Assembly (NCBI RefSeq): GCF_004346225.1
Contig: NZ_SMAJ01000005.1
Coordinates: forward strand, 124,001-188,000
Reading direction: 5' to 3'
Source: Paralcaligenes ureilyticus
GTDB lineage: Bacteria > Pseudomonadota > Gammaproteobacteria > Burkholderiales > Burkholderiaceae_B
DNA length: 64,000 bases
This document shows positions 43,401 to 50,079 of this stretch, one piece after another. The stretch's first letter is position 1; every line of letters starts with the position of its first letter. The notes under the pieces were generated by a model. The model was not told where the DNA came from. It saw nothing but the letters and a program-made list of their open reading frames with translations, and did not search any database. Both the position numbers and the translations under genes were made by a program.

Positions 43401-43665
43401 TCGAGCCCAGCGCGCTGACCGAGGTCATTTGTGTCAGGCCCGCTATTTGGGAGAACTGTCGCTCCAGCGGCTGGGCCACGCTCGAGGCCATCGTCTCGGG
43501 GTCGCCGCCCGGCAGCTTGCCGGTGACCTGGATAGTGGGGAAGTCCACCTGCGGCAGGGGGGCGACCGGGAGGAGCGGCCATACCGCCGCCCCGACCAGA
43601 AAGAGCGCCAGCGCCAGCAGCGACGTGCCAATCGGCCGCTTGATGAATGTGGCGGAGATGCTCAA
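40495..43665 (-). CDS. RND multidrug efflux permease (MdtB/MdtC-like, HAE1)
   Basis: A 1056-residue inner-membrane proton/drug antiporter with the RND pattern of TM1, large loop, TM2-6, TM7, large loop and TM8-12. FIKRPIGTSLLALALFLVG is TM1. AVGFVVDDAIVMLENIYRHIE carries the TM4 Asp pair of the proton relay. IVKKNGIMMIDFAL and GLPLMLGHGAGSELRQPLGFAMVGGL are MdtBC/MuxBC-like. Only one RND gene is present, unlike MdtBC or MuxBC pairs. The start is TTG at 43665, overlapping the stop of the fusion-protein gene (TTGA). No outer-membrane channel gene follows. Confidence 0.93.
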   Translation of the reverse strand: MSISATFIKRPIGTSLLALALFLVGAAVWPLLPVAPLPQVDFPTIQVTGKLPGGDPETMASSVAQPLERQFSQIAGLTQMTSVSALGSTQITLQFDLARNIDSASLDVQSAINAATGQLPANMPSPPTFRKINPADFSIMLLSVQSDVLPLTQVNDYADNILAQQLSQIEGVGLVNIFGQKKPAIRIQVDPVKLAALGLSLEDIRGVIANTTVNQPKGTIDGPKQSFTVYTNDQLLDAQPWNDVVLAYRNGTPIRIKDVGIAVPGAEDVKQAAWAFPGKAATPGDSAISGPSLIVGITKQPGANVVETVERIKAAMPHLLASIPPTVHVSTMTDRTQNIRASLHEVELTLLLSICLVVGTIFVFLRSVPATLIPSATVPLALLGTAAIMYLVGFSLDNLSLMALTIAVGFVVDDAIVMLENIYRHIEEGMPPMEAAYKGSAEIGFTIVSISISLIAVFIPLLLMGGIVGRLFREFAITVTLTIVVSVVVSLTLTPMLCSRFLKNSNRESHGRIYRTFERGFDLLHNGYRRGLNLVLRHQFITLCSFIATVAATAVLFIVIPKGFFPQQDTGFVFGFAETSQDSSFSAMNTRMMALADVIREDPDVSGFGMSSNQPTFNTGRFFINLKPKDQGRTISADQVIARLRPKLADIEGIRLFMQAGQDINVGGRLSRTQYQYTLTDANLDELNIWAPRLLARFRQLPELTDVASDQQNAASTATITIDRARAASFGITPALIDATIYDAIGQRQVAQYFTQINSYHVVLEVTPRLQEDPNLFSKLYVTSPITKQQVPLSSFVTVDTNKTGYLSISHQSQFPAVTLSFNLAPGVALGQAVTAIEKAQSTMNVPQSLIGAFQGTAKAFGDSLASQPYLIAAALVAVYIVLGLLYESYIHPLTILSTLPSAGVGALLILMANGYDLSVIALIGIILLIGIVKKNGIMMIDFALTAEREHGMSPRDAIYQACLLRFRPIMMTTMCALLSGLPLMLGHGAGSELRQPLGFAMVGGLILSQALTLFTTPVIYLYLDRAHYWYMRRKQARRAYKARKARLARRALRNE

Positions 43666-44840
43666 TTGGTGTCGTCCTGGGTCGTGCTGGCTGCCTTTTG
43701 CGGACTTGATTCAGTGACTTTGACTCCCGTCTTGAGTTTGTACTGGCCGTCTGTCACGATCCTTTGCCCGGCTTGCAACCCTTTGTCGACAATGGCCAGG
43801 CCGTCCTGGATTCCAAGCACATGAATGGCTTGAACCCGCGCCGTGTCGTTCGCGTCGACGACGAAGGTGAAGTTGCCCTCGGGCCCGCGCAAGACGGCCT
43901 GCGAGGGGATGGTCAACGCGCTTTTGCGCACGCCCAGGTAAAGCCGGGCATTGACGTACTGGCCGGGCCACAGCTTGTGGTCCGAGTTTGGAAAATCGGC
44001 CTTCAACTGCACGGTGCCGGTGCTGGTGTCGATCTGGTTGTTCAGCAGGATCAGGTGGCCTTGCCCCAGCGCTTCGGGGTTGTTGCGGGCATAAGCCGTT
44101 ACGGCCAGAGGAGTTTTGCTGTTATGCAGGGCTTGGTTGATATCCTGGAACGATTCTTCAGGCAGGGTGAATACGACGGAGATGGGATCGATCTGATTAA
44201 TGACCACCAGGCCGTTGGGGTCCGTCGCGTGTACGATATTGCCCGGATCGACCAGCCTGGCACCCACGCGCCCGCTGATCGGAGCGGTAATGCGGGTAAA
44301 GCTAAATTGGGTTTTGGCGTAGTTGACTTGCGCCTCGTCGGCCTGTAGGGCGGCCTCCAGCTGGGCTACTTGAGCTCGCTGAGTGTCCAGGAGTTGCCGG
44401 GGCGAGGCGTTTTGTTTGGCCAGGTCCGTATAACGGCGCAGGTCCAGCCGGGCGTTGGCCAGTTGCGCCGCGTCTTTTGCCTTCTGAGCCAGCGCCTGAT
44501 CCAGCTGGGCCTGCAGCGTGCGCGGATCGATCTGGGCAATCAATTGTCCCTGGGTGACGTCCTGCCCCTCCTTGAAGCCGATGGCCTCCAGCTGGCCATC
44601 TACGCGTGCCCTGACCGTGACACTTTCGCGTGCGGTGACGGTGCCGATGCCGGTAAGATAGATAGGGACGTCGTGTTGCTGTACCCGGGTCGTTGTGGCC
44701 ACGACCGACGTTGTCTGCGCAGGTGGCGGCGCGGCATCGGTTTTGTGGTGGGTTATCAGCCAGATCGCGCCGCCCAGGACAGCCAGCACGGGTATGCCGA
44801 TCAGCAGCATCGAGCGCCGCGTCGAAGACAGGGTGGTCAT
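43662..44840 (-). CDS. RND efflux periplasmic adaptor (MdtA-like)
   Basis: A 392-residue membrane fusion protein. An N-terminal TM anchor (SMLLIGIPVLAVLGGAIWLI) is followed by a lipoyl half (YLTGIGTVTARESVTVRARV), alpha-hairpin (LAQKAKDAAQLANARLDLRR), second lipoyl half (ITAPISGRVGARLVDPGNIV) and beta-barrel/membrane-proximal domain. The tail is polar (QKAASTTQDDTN). It links the RND pump to an outer-membrane channel encoded elsewhere. The gene is translationally coupled to the permease. Confidence 0.93.
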   Translation of the reverse strand: MTTLSSTRRSMLLIGIPVLAVLGGAIWLITHHKTDAAPPPAQTTSVVATTTRVQQHDVPIYLTGIGTVTARESVTVRARVDGQLEAIGFKEGQDVTQGQLIAQIDPRTLQAQLDQALAQKAKDAAQLANARLDLRRYTDLAKQNASPRQLLDTQRAQVAQLEAALQADEAQVNYAKTQFSFTRITAPISGRVGARLVDPGNIVHATDPNGLVVINQIDPISVVFTLPEESFQDINQALHNSKTPLAVTAYARNNPEALGQGHLILLNNQIDTSTGTVQLKADFPNSDHKLWPGQYVNARLYLGVRKSALTIPSQAVLRGPEGNFTFVVDANDTARVQAIHVLGIQDGLAIVDKGLQAGQRIVTDGQYKLKTGVKVTESSPQKAASTTQDDTN

Positions 44841-44960
44841 GGTTTGGGCTTAATTTCCTTCAGTGCGGGCTGCAGGCATACGGGTAGACATGTTCGCCCT
44901 GGCAGAGTTCAATTGCCTGGTCAGACGCGATTATGACATTTTAATTCCGGAAGGTTTTGA

Positions 44961-44998
44961 TTGTTGCAAACTCCGTTTATTGGTTGATGCAAACTCCG
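44961..44998. promoter_or_regulatory. 15-bp direct repeat between divergent genes
   Basis: TTGTTGCAAACTCCG (44961-44975) recurs as TTGATGCAAACTCCG (44984-44998), one mismatch, period 23. The site lies between the RND adaptor gene and the hydroxylase gene and a third partial GGTGCAAACC follows at 45026. Two helical turns of spacing suggest a dimeric regulator, but none is encoded next to it. Confidence 0.5.
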
Positions 44999-45045
44999 GT
45001 ATCATGACGATTAGCCTGACCATATGGTGCAAACCGAGGATACCG

Positions 45046-45597
45046 ATGAAATTTTTTGCACTTGAGCACAGCCCGGTCGCGTATGCCGCTGATTTTGTTG
45101 TGTACCCGGCGACTATTCTCGCAGGTTTTTTTGCGGTGTTGTTTTATACGCCGATTGGGCGCTGGCCGGTGTTGGCGCTGGCCTTGGTGCTGGGGCTGGC
45201 GGTATGGAGCCTGATCGAATATGTCTTGCACCGCCATATTCTGCACGGTCTGCAGCCTTTCAAACGCTGGCACGACGAACATCACAAACGGCCTTTTGCG
45301 TTGATAGGCACCTCTACCGTGGGCAGCCTGTTATTGATTGCGGCGCTGGTGTTTGCGCCGCTTTTCTTGTTGATTGATGTGTGGCTGGCGCTCGCCGCGA
45401 CCTTGGGCGTAATGTGCGGGTACTTGTTTTATGACGTCATGCATCACGCCTCCCACCATTGGCGGGCCAAGGGCGGCTGGTTCCAGTCGCGCAAGCGGGC
45501 CCACGCATTGCACCACCAGCCGGGCGCCAATGTTTATTATGGGGTGACCACGTCTTTCTGGGACTGGGTTTTTGCGACTCGTCCGAAGAACGGATAG
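45046..45597 (+). CDS. Fatty-acid hydroxylase/sterol-desaturase family protein
   Basis: A 183-residue membrane diiron enzyme. Four TM segments alternate with the His clusters HRHILH, HDEHHKR, HHASHH and HALHH, the usual eight-histidine ligand set. Small members of this family hydroxylate carotenoids or fatty acyl chains; the substrate here is unknown. GAGGA lies 8 bases before the ATG at 45046. Longer upstream starts add a low-complexity non-conserved N-terminus. Its 3' end overlaps the convergent aldo/keto reductase gene by 61 bases. Confidence 0.85.
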   Translation: MKFFALEHSPVAYAADFVVYPATILAGFFAVLFYTPIGRWPVLALALVLGLAVWSLIEYVLHRHILHGLQPFKRWHDEHHKRPFALIGTSTVGSLLLIAALVFAPLFLLIDVWLALAATLGVMCGYLFYDVMHHASHHWRAKGGWFQSRKRAHALHHQPGANVYYGVTTSFWDWVFATRPKNG

Positions 45598-46571
45598 CCG
45601 GGATCGTTGTAGCCCGGGCTTGAAGGGTGCCCGGGGCTGACGAGGCTATCGACCAGGGCTTCTTCCTGGGCGGAGATCTTGATATCGATGGCAGGGTAAT
45701 AGTCTTCCATTTGAGCCAGGGTGCGTGGCCCGGCGATCACGGCGCTGACCAGTGCGTTGGCCAGAACCCATGCCGTGGCGAAGTGTCCGGGCTTGATATC
45801 GCGTGCTTCGCAATGCCGCTGCAGTGTTTGCGCAATCAACAGCGATTCTTCACGGAATTCGGTCTCCATCATGCGTTTGTCGCCGCGCGCCGCGCGGGTG
45901 CTGTCGGCGGGGCTTTGTCCGGGCAGGTATTTGCCTGTTAGAACCCCGCGGGCAATGGGGCTGTATGACGCCACGCCCAGTCCGTAATGCGCGCAGGCGG
46001 GCAGGATTTCCACTTCGGGGCCGCGATTGAGCAGGTTGTAGTAAGGCTGGCATACGATGGGGGCGGGGACGTTGGTTTTTTCGCATAAACGAATGATTTC
46101 GGCAATGCGCCAGCCGCGGAAGTTGGAAACGCCGAAGGCGCGGATTTTGCCTTCGCGGATCAGGTCGCCCAGGGTTCGTACGGCTTCTTCCAGGTTTTCT
46201 CCATGAAAGTCGCGGTGCAGGTACAGGATGTCGACGTAATCGGTCGCCAGGCGCCGCAGGCTGTTGTCGACTTCGCGCATCATCCAGCTGCGTGAGTAGT
46301 GCGATTGGTTGGGTTGCGCGCTCATGGCGTTGCCCAGCTTGGTCGCCAGTACCCAGTCATGGCGATTGGCGTGTAGCAGCTTGCCCACCATTTGTTCGGA
46401 TTCGCCTTTGGTGTATACGTCGGCGGTGTCGATGAAGTTGATTCCGTGTTCGTGGGCCGAGGCGACGATGCTCCGCGCTTCGTCCAGTTCGGTTTGGTCG
46501 CCGAACATCATGGTGCCCAGACATAGGGCCGACACTTTGAGATTGCTTTTGCCTAAACGTCGATATTGCAT
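45537..46571 (-). CDS. Aldo/keto reductase
   Basis: A 344-residue NADPH-dependent oxidoreductase of the YajO/Tas-like AKR group. MQYRRLGKSNLKVSALCLG is the N-terminus. The catalytic tetrad is visible as D (FIDTADVYTKG), Y (VYTKG), K (ATKLGN) and H (YLHRDFHGEN). The ATG at 46571 removes a 30-residue extension that derives from REP sequence upstream. Its last 61 bases overlap the hydroxylase gene on the other strand. Confidence 0.9.
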   Translation of the reverse strand: MQYRRLGKSNLKVSALCLGTMMFGDQTELDEARSIVASAHEHGINFIDTADVYTKGESEQMVGKLLHANRHDWVLATKLGNAMSAQPNQSHYSRSWMMREVDNSLRRLATDYVDILYLHRDFHGENLEEAVRTLGDLIREGKIRAFGVSNFRGWRIAEIIRLCEKTNVPAPIVCQPYYNLLNRGPEVEILPACAHYGLGVASYSPIARGVLTGKYLPGQSPADSTRAARGDKRMMETEFREESLLIAQTLQRHCEARDIKPGHFATAWVLANALVSAVIAGPRTLAQMEDYYPAIDIKISAQEEALVDSLVSPGHPSSPGYNDPGYPFFGRVAKTQSQKDVVTP

Positions 46572-46621
46572 GATTGATCTATCCGGTTCTGATGACAAGA
46601 AGCAAAAATAGCACAAAACCC

Positions 46622-46647
46622 GTAGCGCCACCCCTTGTGGGTGGCAT
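46622..46647 (+). repeat. REP hairpin, GCCACCC subtype
   Basis: GTAGCG head, stem GCCACCC / GGGTGGC, loop CTTGT, 50 bases upstream of the aldo/keto reductase start and adjacent to the second 230-bp dyad, the same neighbour arrangement as around 3700-4118. Confidence 0.88.
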
Positions 46648-46696
46648 TCATCCTTTCGCATTAATGTTATCTTGCTTGGAACCTTCTTCTAGCCCC

Positions 46697-46926
46697 GCAT
46701 CGGGGCCAGTCAAGGTGGATCGGGCTCGGACGGGCACGGTTCTGGCTGCGCCAGAACTTCCCGCGCGCAGGACCGGCTTCGGGGCGGCGTGCGAACTCGC
46801 GAGGCGAATAGCCCCCCAGGCTATTCGCAAGCGTCCCGCTCAAACAGCGCACGCCTTGAATCCCCGAAGCCGGCCCTGCGCGCGGCGCGCCCGAATCGCC
46901 CGCCCCACCTTGACTGGCCCCGACGC
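46697..46926. repeat. 230-bp dyad element, copy 2
   Basis: Same length and order of stems as 3829-4058. Outer arms are 46697-46718 and 46905-46926. The outer stem reads ATCGGGGCCAGTCAAGG where copy 1 reads GGCATGGCCGGTTAAGG, and the opposite arm changes to match. The inner hairpins GTTCTGGC/GCCAGAAC and GCGAATAGCC/GGCTATTCGC are likewise different from copy 1 but still paired. The GGCGTGCG and TTCGGGG stems are conserved. It fills the gap upstream of the aldo/keto reductase. Confidence 0.88.
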
Positions 46927-46983
46927 TCGTGTGGTGGGTGTTTGGGGGATCGTTGGTGGGTCTAATTGACGTGGCCGTCGCAT

Positions 46984-47071
46984 GTAGCGGCACCTCTTGT
47001 GGGTGCCAAATCGTTGATAATCGTTGCGGTATTTTCAGATCACCGATGGCAGCCACAAGGGCTGCCGCTAC
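46984..47071. repeat. Two REPs in head-to-tail inverted order
   Basis: A plus REP at 46984-47008 (stem GGCACCT / GGGTGCC, one G-U) and a minus REP at 47046-47071 (GGCAGCC / GGCTGCC). The heads point outward with 37 bases between. They lie upstream of the lipoprotein gene. Confidence 0.85.
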
Positions 47072-47152
47072 AAGCCCTTGCAACCGATTCACTACAGTTG
47101 TAACAAAGCCCGTGATTATCGAACCGCCGGGTACCGGCGATGTCCAAACGAC

Positions 47153-47428
47153 ATGAGACAAATTACGACCGGCGTGGCGAAACGCCTGATTTTTTCGCTC
47201 AGTGTGATGGCAGTTCTCGGCGGTTGCGCCGTCTATCCGGCTGGCTATTCGTCTTATAGCTACTCGGACGGCTATTATGCGGCGCCCGCTTATGTGGAAC
47301 CCGCCCCTGTCTACGTGGAGCCGGCCCCCGCTTATATCGGTCCGCCGGTATCTTTGAACTTCGGCTTTGGCTGGTGGGGTGGTGGCCGTCGTCACCATGG
47401 CTGGGGTGGTCGCGGGTGGCGCCGCTAG
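47153..47428 (+). CDS. Small Tyr/Pro-rich lipoprotein
   Basis: A 91-residue protein. Signal peptide MRQITTGVAKRLIFSLSVMA ends in lipobox VLGGC, so the mature protein is acylated at C25. The mature part is low complexity: YSSYSYSDGYYAAPAY, three PA-Y-E/I repeats, and a C-terminal WWGGGRRHHGWGGRG. It resembles the PXPV/YXWGXW-type small secreted proteins of betaproteobacteria. It may bind metal or coat the envelope, but this is a guess. The start has a poor ribosome site. The upstream in-frame region is REP-derived and not coding. Confidence 0.65.
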   Translation: MRQITTGVAKRLIFSLSVMAVLGGCAVYPAGYSSYSYSDGYYAAPAYVEPAPVYVEPAPAYIGPPVSLNFGFGWWGGGRRHHGWGGRGWRR

Positions 47429-47439
47429 CGCTTCGAACG

Positions 47440-48084
47440 TTATAACCCTTTTTCGACCATGTCCAGCAGGCGCTGACCGACAACGGCTGTCTGCGCGGGG
47501 GTCAGGTTGTGCAAGGGGCCTTCAATAATCAACATGGCCAGGCCGTGCACGGCTGACCAGGCCAGGTATTCGGCGTCCGCGCGGCGATTCGGGGCAAGCA
47601 CGCCGGCTTTGACCAGCCTGTCAAGGGCCAAGCCTAGCAATTGATAGGGGTTGAGGCCCGTGGCGCCTGTTTTTGCGGGGTCGGTGTCCTGTTCCACCGG
47701 ATCGGTGGCCGCAAATGCGGTACGAAACAGCCCTGTTTCGGTTTGGGCGAATCGCAAATAAGCGGTGCCCACGGCTCGCACGCTGGCGCGGGCGAATTCA
47801 ACAGGATTTTTCCCCTGATGCAGCCCCGCCAATTCCGTTTCCATCGCCACTGCCAGTTCGGAAAGAGCGGCTGCGCGTACGGCTTGGAGCAATTCATGCC
47901 GGCTGGCGAAATGCCGGTAGGCGGCATTGGGCACTACGCCTGCGCGACGGGTGGCCTCGCGCAGCACGATCGCGTCGGGGCCGCCCGCACGCGCCAGGTC
48001 GATTCCCGCTTCCAGGAGTGCGTGGCGCAGGTCTCCATGGCGATAAGTGCTGCGCGCCGGCGGCCGGCTTACATTGGCTTTCAT
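47440..48084 (-). CDS. TetR-family transcriptional regulator
   Basis: A 214-residue regulator. The HTH is TYRHGDLRHALLEAGIDLAR with LREATRRAGVVPNAAYRHFA. The C-terminal part has the TetR_C_33/WHG-like pattern (QLLGLALDRLVKAGVLAP, YLAWSAVHGLAMLIIEGPL). GGAGGAAT directly precedes the ATG at 48084, which settles the start. It is divergent from the VOC gene, with a palindrome in between, so it probably represses that gene and itself. Confidence 0.92.
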   Translation of the reverse strand: MKANVSRPPARSTYRHGDLRHALLEAGIDLARAGGPDAIVLREATRRAGVVPNAAYRHFASRHELLQAVRAAALSELAVAMETELAGLHQGKNPVEFARASVRAVGTAYLRFAQTETGLFRTAFAATDPVEQDTDPAKTGATGLNPYQLLGLALDRLVKAGVLAPNRRADAEYLAWSAVHGLAMLIIEGPLHNLTPAQTAVVGQRLLDMVEKGL

Positions 48085-48131
48085 TATTCCTCCAAAAGAT
48101 GTAGACACTGTACATTATCTTTGCTACTATT

Positions 48132-48150
48132 TTGTGTACGGTGTACACAA
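48132..48150. promoter_or_regulatory. Palindromic operator candidate for TetR
   Basis: TTGTGTAC-GGT-GTACACAA is a 19-bp palindrome with 8-bp perfect arms, centred between the divergent TetR and VOC genes. GTAGACACTGTACATTATC at 48099-48117 is a weaker related site. Such repeats in TetR/target intergenic DNA are typical operators. Confidence 0.7.
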
Positions 48151-48224
48151 AAGTGCAACACTGTGTCTGAATAAACCTGCCGACATCCTCGCCTTTCATA
48201 TTCCAAGTCTTGAAGGAGATTGCC

Positions 48225-48668
48225 ATGCAAGTCACACCCTACCTGTTTTTCGATGGCCGCTGTGAAGAGGCGGCCAATTTTTATCGCAGTACGCTGGGCG
48301 CCGAGGTGGTGATGCTTATGCGTATGAAAGATGGCCCCGAACCCTCTGAAGAATGCAAGGCGCAGATGCCTGCGGGTTCCGAGAACAAGATCATGCACAT
48401 GACCATGCGCATCGGCGAGAGCACGGTGCATGCTTCCGATGGCCGGTGCCAAGGCAAGCCTGACTTCAAGGGATTTTCACTATCGCTCAATGCGAGTAGC
48501 GATGCCGAGGCCGAACGCCTGTTTGCGGCATTGTCCAAAGGCGGGCAGGTGCAGATGCCCATGGACAAGACGTTCTATGCCTCGCGCTTTGGCATGGTCG
48601 CCGACCAATTTGGCGTGTCGTGGATGGTTATTGTGCCGCTTGAAAAGCCGATTGTTCCGGCGGCCTAA
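48225..48668 (+). CDS. VOC/PhnB-like protein
   Basis: A 147-residue vicinal-oxygen-chelate fold protein. It starts MQVTPYLFFDGRCEEAANFY and ends with FGMVADQFGVSWMVI, the two halves of the PhnB/DUF1428-type fold once annotated as 3-demethylubiquinone methyltransferase. Function is not established; relatives include fosfomycin-resistance-like and glyoxalase proteins. GAAGGAGA lies 7 bases before the ATG. The divergent TetR probably regulates it. The stop overlaps the hemerythrin gene tail-to-tail by 4 bases. Confidence 0.88.
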   Translation: MQVTPYLFFDGRCEEAANFYRSTLGAEVVMLMRMKDGPEPSEECKAQMPAGSENKIMHMTMRIGESTVHASDGRCQGKPDFKGFSLSLNASSDAEAERLFAALSKGGQVQMPMDKTFYASRFGMVADQFGVSWMVIVPLEKPIVPAA

Positions 48669-49213
48669 ACTTCGCCTATGCCTCGTCGCTCGCGCATGGC
48701 GCGACCGATGGCGGCCAGCTCATCGTCGCCAAGCAAACGGGCCGCCATCGGCAACAACTCGTCTTCTTCAAGCTTGAGGTGGCGCTCGTACAGGCCGGTA
48801 AATGCGTCGATGTCATCGGTGGGCAGATTAGTGGGCTGGCCCGCCGCGATGTGTTCCAGCACCTGGCGCAGACGCCGCCAGCGCGCTTCCAGTGCGCGGT
48901 GGTCATCCGCCAGGCCTTGCGTCATTTCTCGTATGCAGACTGCGTCCGAGCCGGCCATGGATTCGATCAGGGCGGGGAACAGGTTTTCTTCCTCATCGGC
49001 GTGGTGCTGCAGTGCCGCCGTGTCGAAATAGCGCATTACGTTCGCGGCGGCTGTGCTGGCCTGTGCATCCGCGCCATGCTGGGCCACGTGCAGCGCCAGG
49101 CGCTTTAAAGTGGCGCATTGGCGCTCGATCCGGATGTGGCAGGCTGCCAGCATTTCCAGTGGCGCCTCTGTGCTGGCGGCGGGGCCGGAGAAACCCGGAA
49201 AACTTTCGTTCAT
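48665..49213 (-). CDS. Hemerythrin-like (HHE) domain protein
   Basis: A 182-residue all-helical protein. Likely diiron ligands are H in AACHIRIERQ, H and E in QHHADEEENLFP, H in DDHRALEARW and H/E in YERHLKLEEDELLP. These proteins bind O2 or sense iron/NO. The ATG at 49213 is preferred over a GTG three codons earlier. It ends 4 bases inside the convergent VOC gene. No partner is encoded next to it. Confidence 0.87.
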   Translation of the reverse strand: MNESFPGFSGPAASTEAPLEMLAACHIRIERQCATLKRLALHVAQHGADAQASTAAANVMRYFDTAALQHHADEEENLFPALIESMAGSDAVCIREMTQGLADDHRALEARWRRLRQVLEHIAAGQPTNLPTDDIDAFTGLYERHLKLEEDELLPMAARLLGDDELAAIGRAMRERRGIGEV

Positions 49214-49242
49214 GGCTTTCACTTAGTGATTCGGTGGGTTTT

Positions 49243-49332
49243 ATGGCAGCCACAAGGGCTGCCACTACACCTGCTACGGGTACGCTCTTGTAGCGGCTTC
49301 TTTTGTGTGTAGCGGCACCCCTTGTGGGTGCC
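49243..49332. repeat. REPIN with an extra truncated REP
   Basis: A minus REP GGCAGCC (49243-49268), a 20-base spacer with CGGGTACGCTCTT, a truncated plus REP head (GTAGCGGCTTCTTTTGT, 49289-49305) and a complete plus REP GGCACCC (49309-49332). The order suggests a second REP inserted into or replaced the first. Confidence 0.85.
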
Positions 49333-49349
49333 GCAAACCCGCGACTGCT

Positions 49350-49901
49350 TCAGGCCAGGTGTTTTTTCACCCAGTCTACATACTGATCCATCCAGTTTTG
49401 CAGGAACTTGTGGCTGTCTGCGCTTATGCTGCCGTTCGCGTCGAACAGGCCTTCTTTGTGTTGAAGAAATACTTCGGGCTGGCCGAGTGCCGGTACGTTC
49501 AAGTAGGCCAGCACGTTGCGCAAATGTTGTTGAGCCAGCGCCGTGCCTATGGCGCCCACCGATATGCCCAGTACGCCGGCGGGTTTGCCGGCCCAGGCGT
49601 TCTGGCCATAGGGGCGCGAGGCGTGGTCGATGGCGTTTTTAAGCACGCCGGGCATTGAACGGTTGTATTCGGGCGTAACAAAAAGCAGGCCTTGCGAGGC
49701 GGCGATTTCGGCTTTCAGGCGTTTGACGGGCGCGGCCTGGTTGGCGTCGTCGTCCTGGTTGTACAGCGGCAAGTCGCCGATCTGTACCTGTTTGAACGAA
49801 AAATCGGACGGCGCCAGTTTGGCCAAAGCGCCAGCCAGCTTGCGGTTGAATGAATCTTTGCGCAGGCTGCCGACGACAACTGCAATTTGAATTTGACTCA
49901 T
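49350..49901 (-). CDS. NADPH-dependent FMN reductase (ChrR-like)
   Basis: A 183-residue flavodoxin-fold protein. VVVGSLRKDSFNRKLAGAL is the FMN-phosphate loop. LLFVTPEYNRSMPGVLKNAIDHASRP is the family signature. These enzymes reduce quinones, chromate or azo compounds and protect against oxidative stress. It is flanked on both sides by REPINs and has no operon partner. Confidence 0.9.
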   Translation of the reverse strand: MSQIQIAVVVGSLRKDSFNRKLAGALAKLAPSDFSFKQVQIGDLPLYNQDDDANQAAPVKRLKAEIAASQGLLFVTPEYNRSMPGVLKNAIDHASRPYGQNAWAGKPAGVLGISVGAIGTALAQQHLRNVLAYLNVPALGQPEVFLQHKEGLFDANGSISADSHKFLQNWMDQYVDWVKKHLA

Positions 49902-49993
49902 GGTGAGTTCCCGAGAAAAGAGTGAGGGTAAATATAGAGCATCCAGCTGACTTGCTGCAACTATACTCGGCTATCTGGTTTTCGATTGGCAAA

Positions 49994-50065
49994 ATGGCAG
50001 CCACAAGGGCTGCCGCTACGTGAGTAGTGGGTACGTTTTTGTAGCGGCACCCCTTGTGGGTGCCA
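49994..50065. repeat. REPIN: head-to-head REP pair
   Basis: A minus REP GGCAGCC (49994-50019) and a plus REP GGCACCC (50041-50065), with a 21-base spacer ending GGGTACGTTTTT. It lies between the FMN reductase and LysR genes. Confidence 0.9.
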
Positions 50066-50079
50066 CCCAAACCGCCTCC

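Noticed and set aside
46572-46661. 30-residue N-terminal extension of the aldo/keto reductase
   Set aside because: It is REP-derived (ECHPQGVAL) and the family starts at MQYRRLGKSN.
47024-47152. N-terminal extension of the small lipoprotein
   Set aside because: The extension translates a REP (DGSHKGCRYK) and would bury the signal peptide; the ATG at 47153 gives a proper lipobox.
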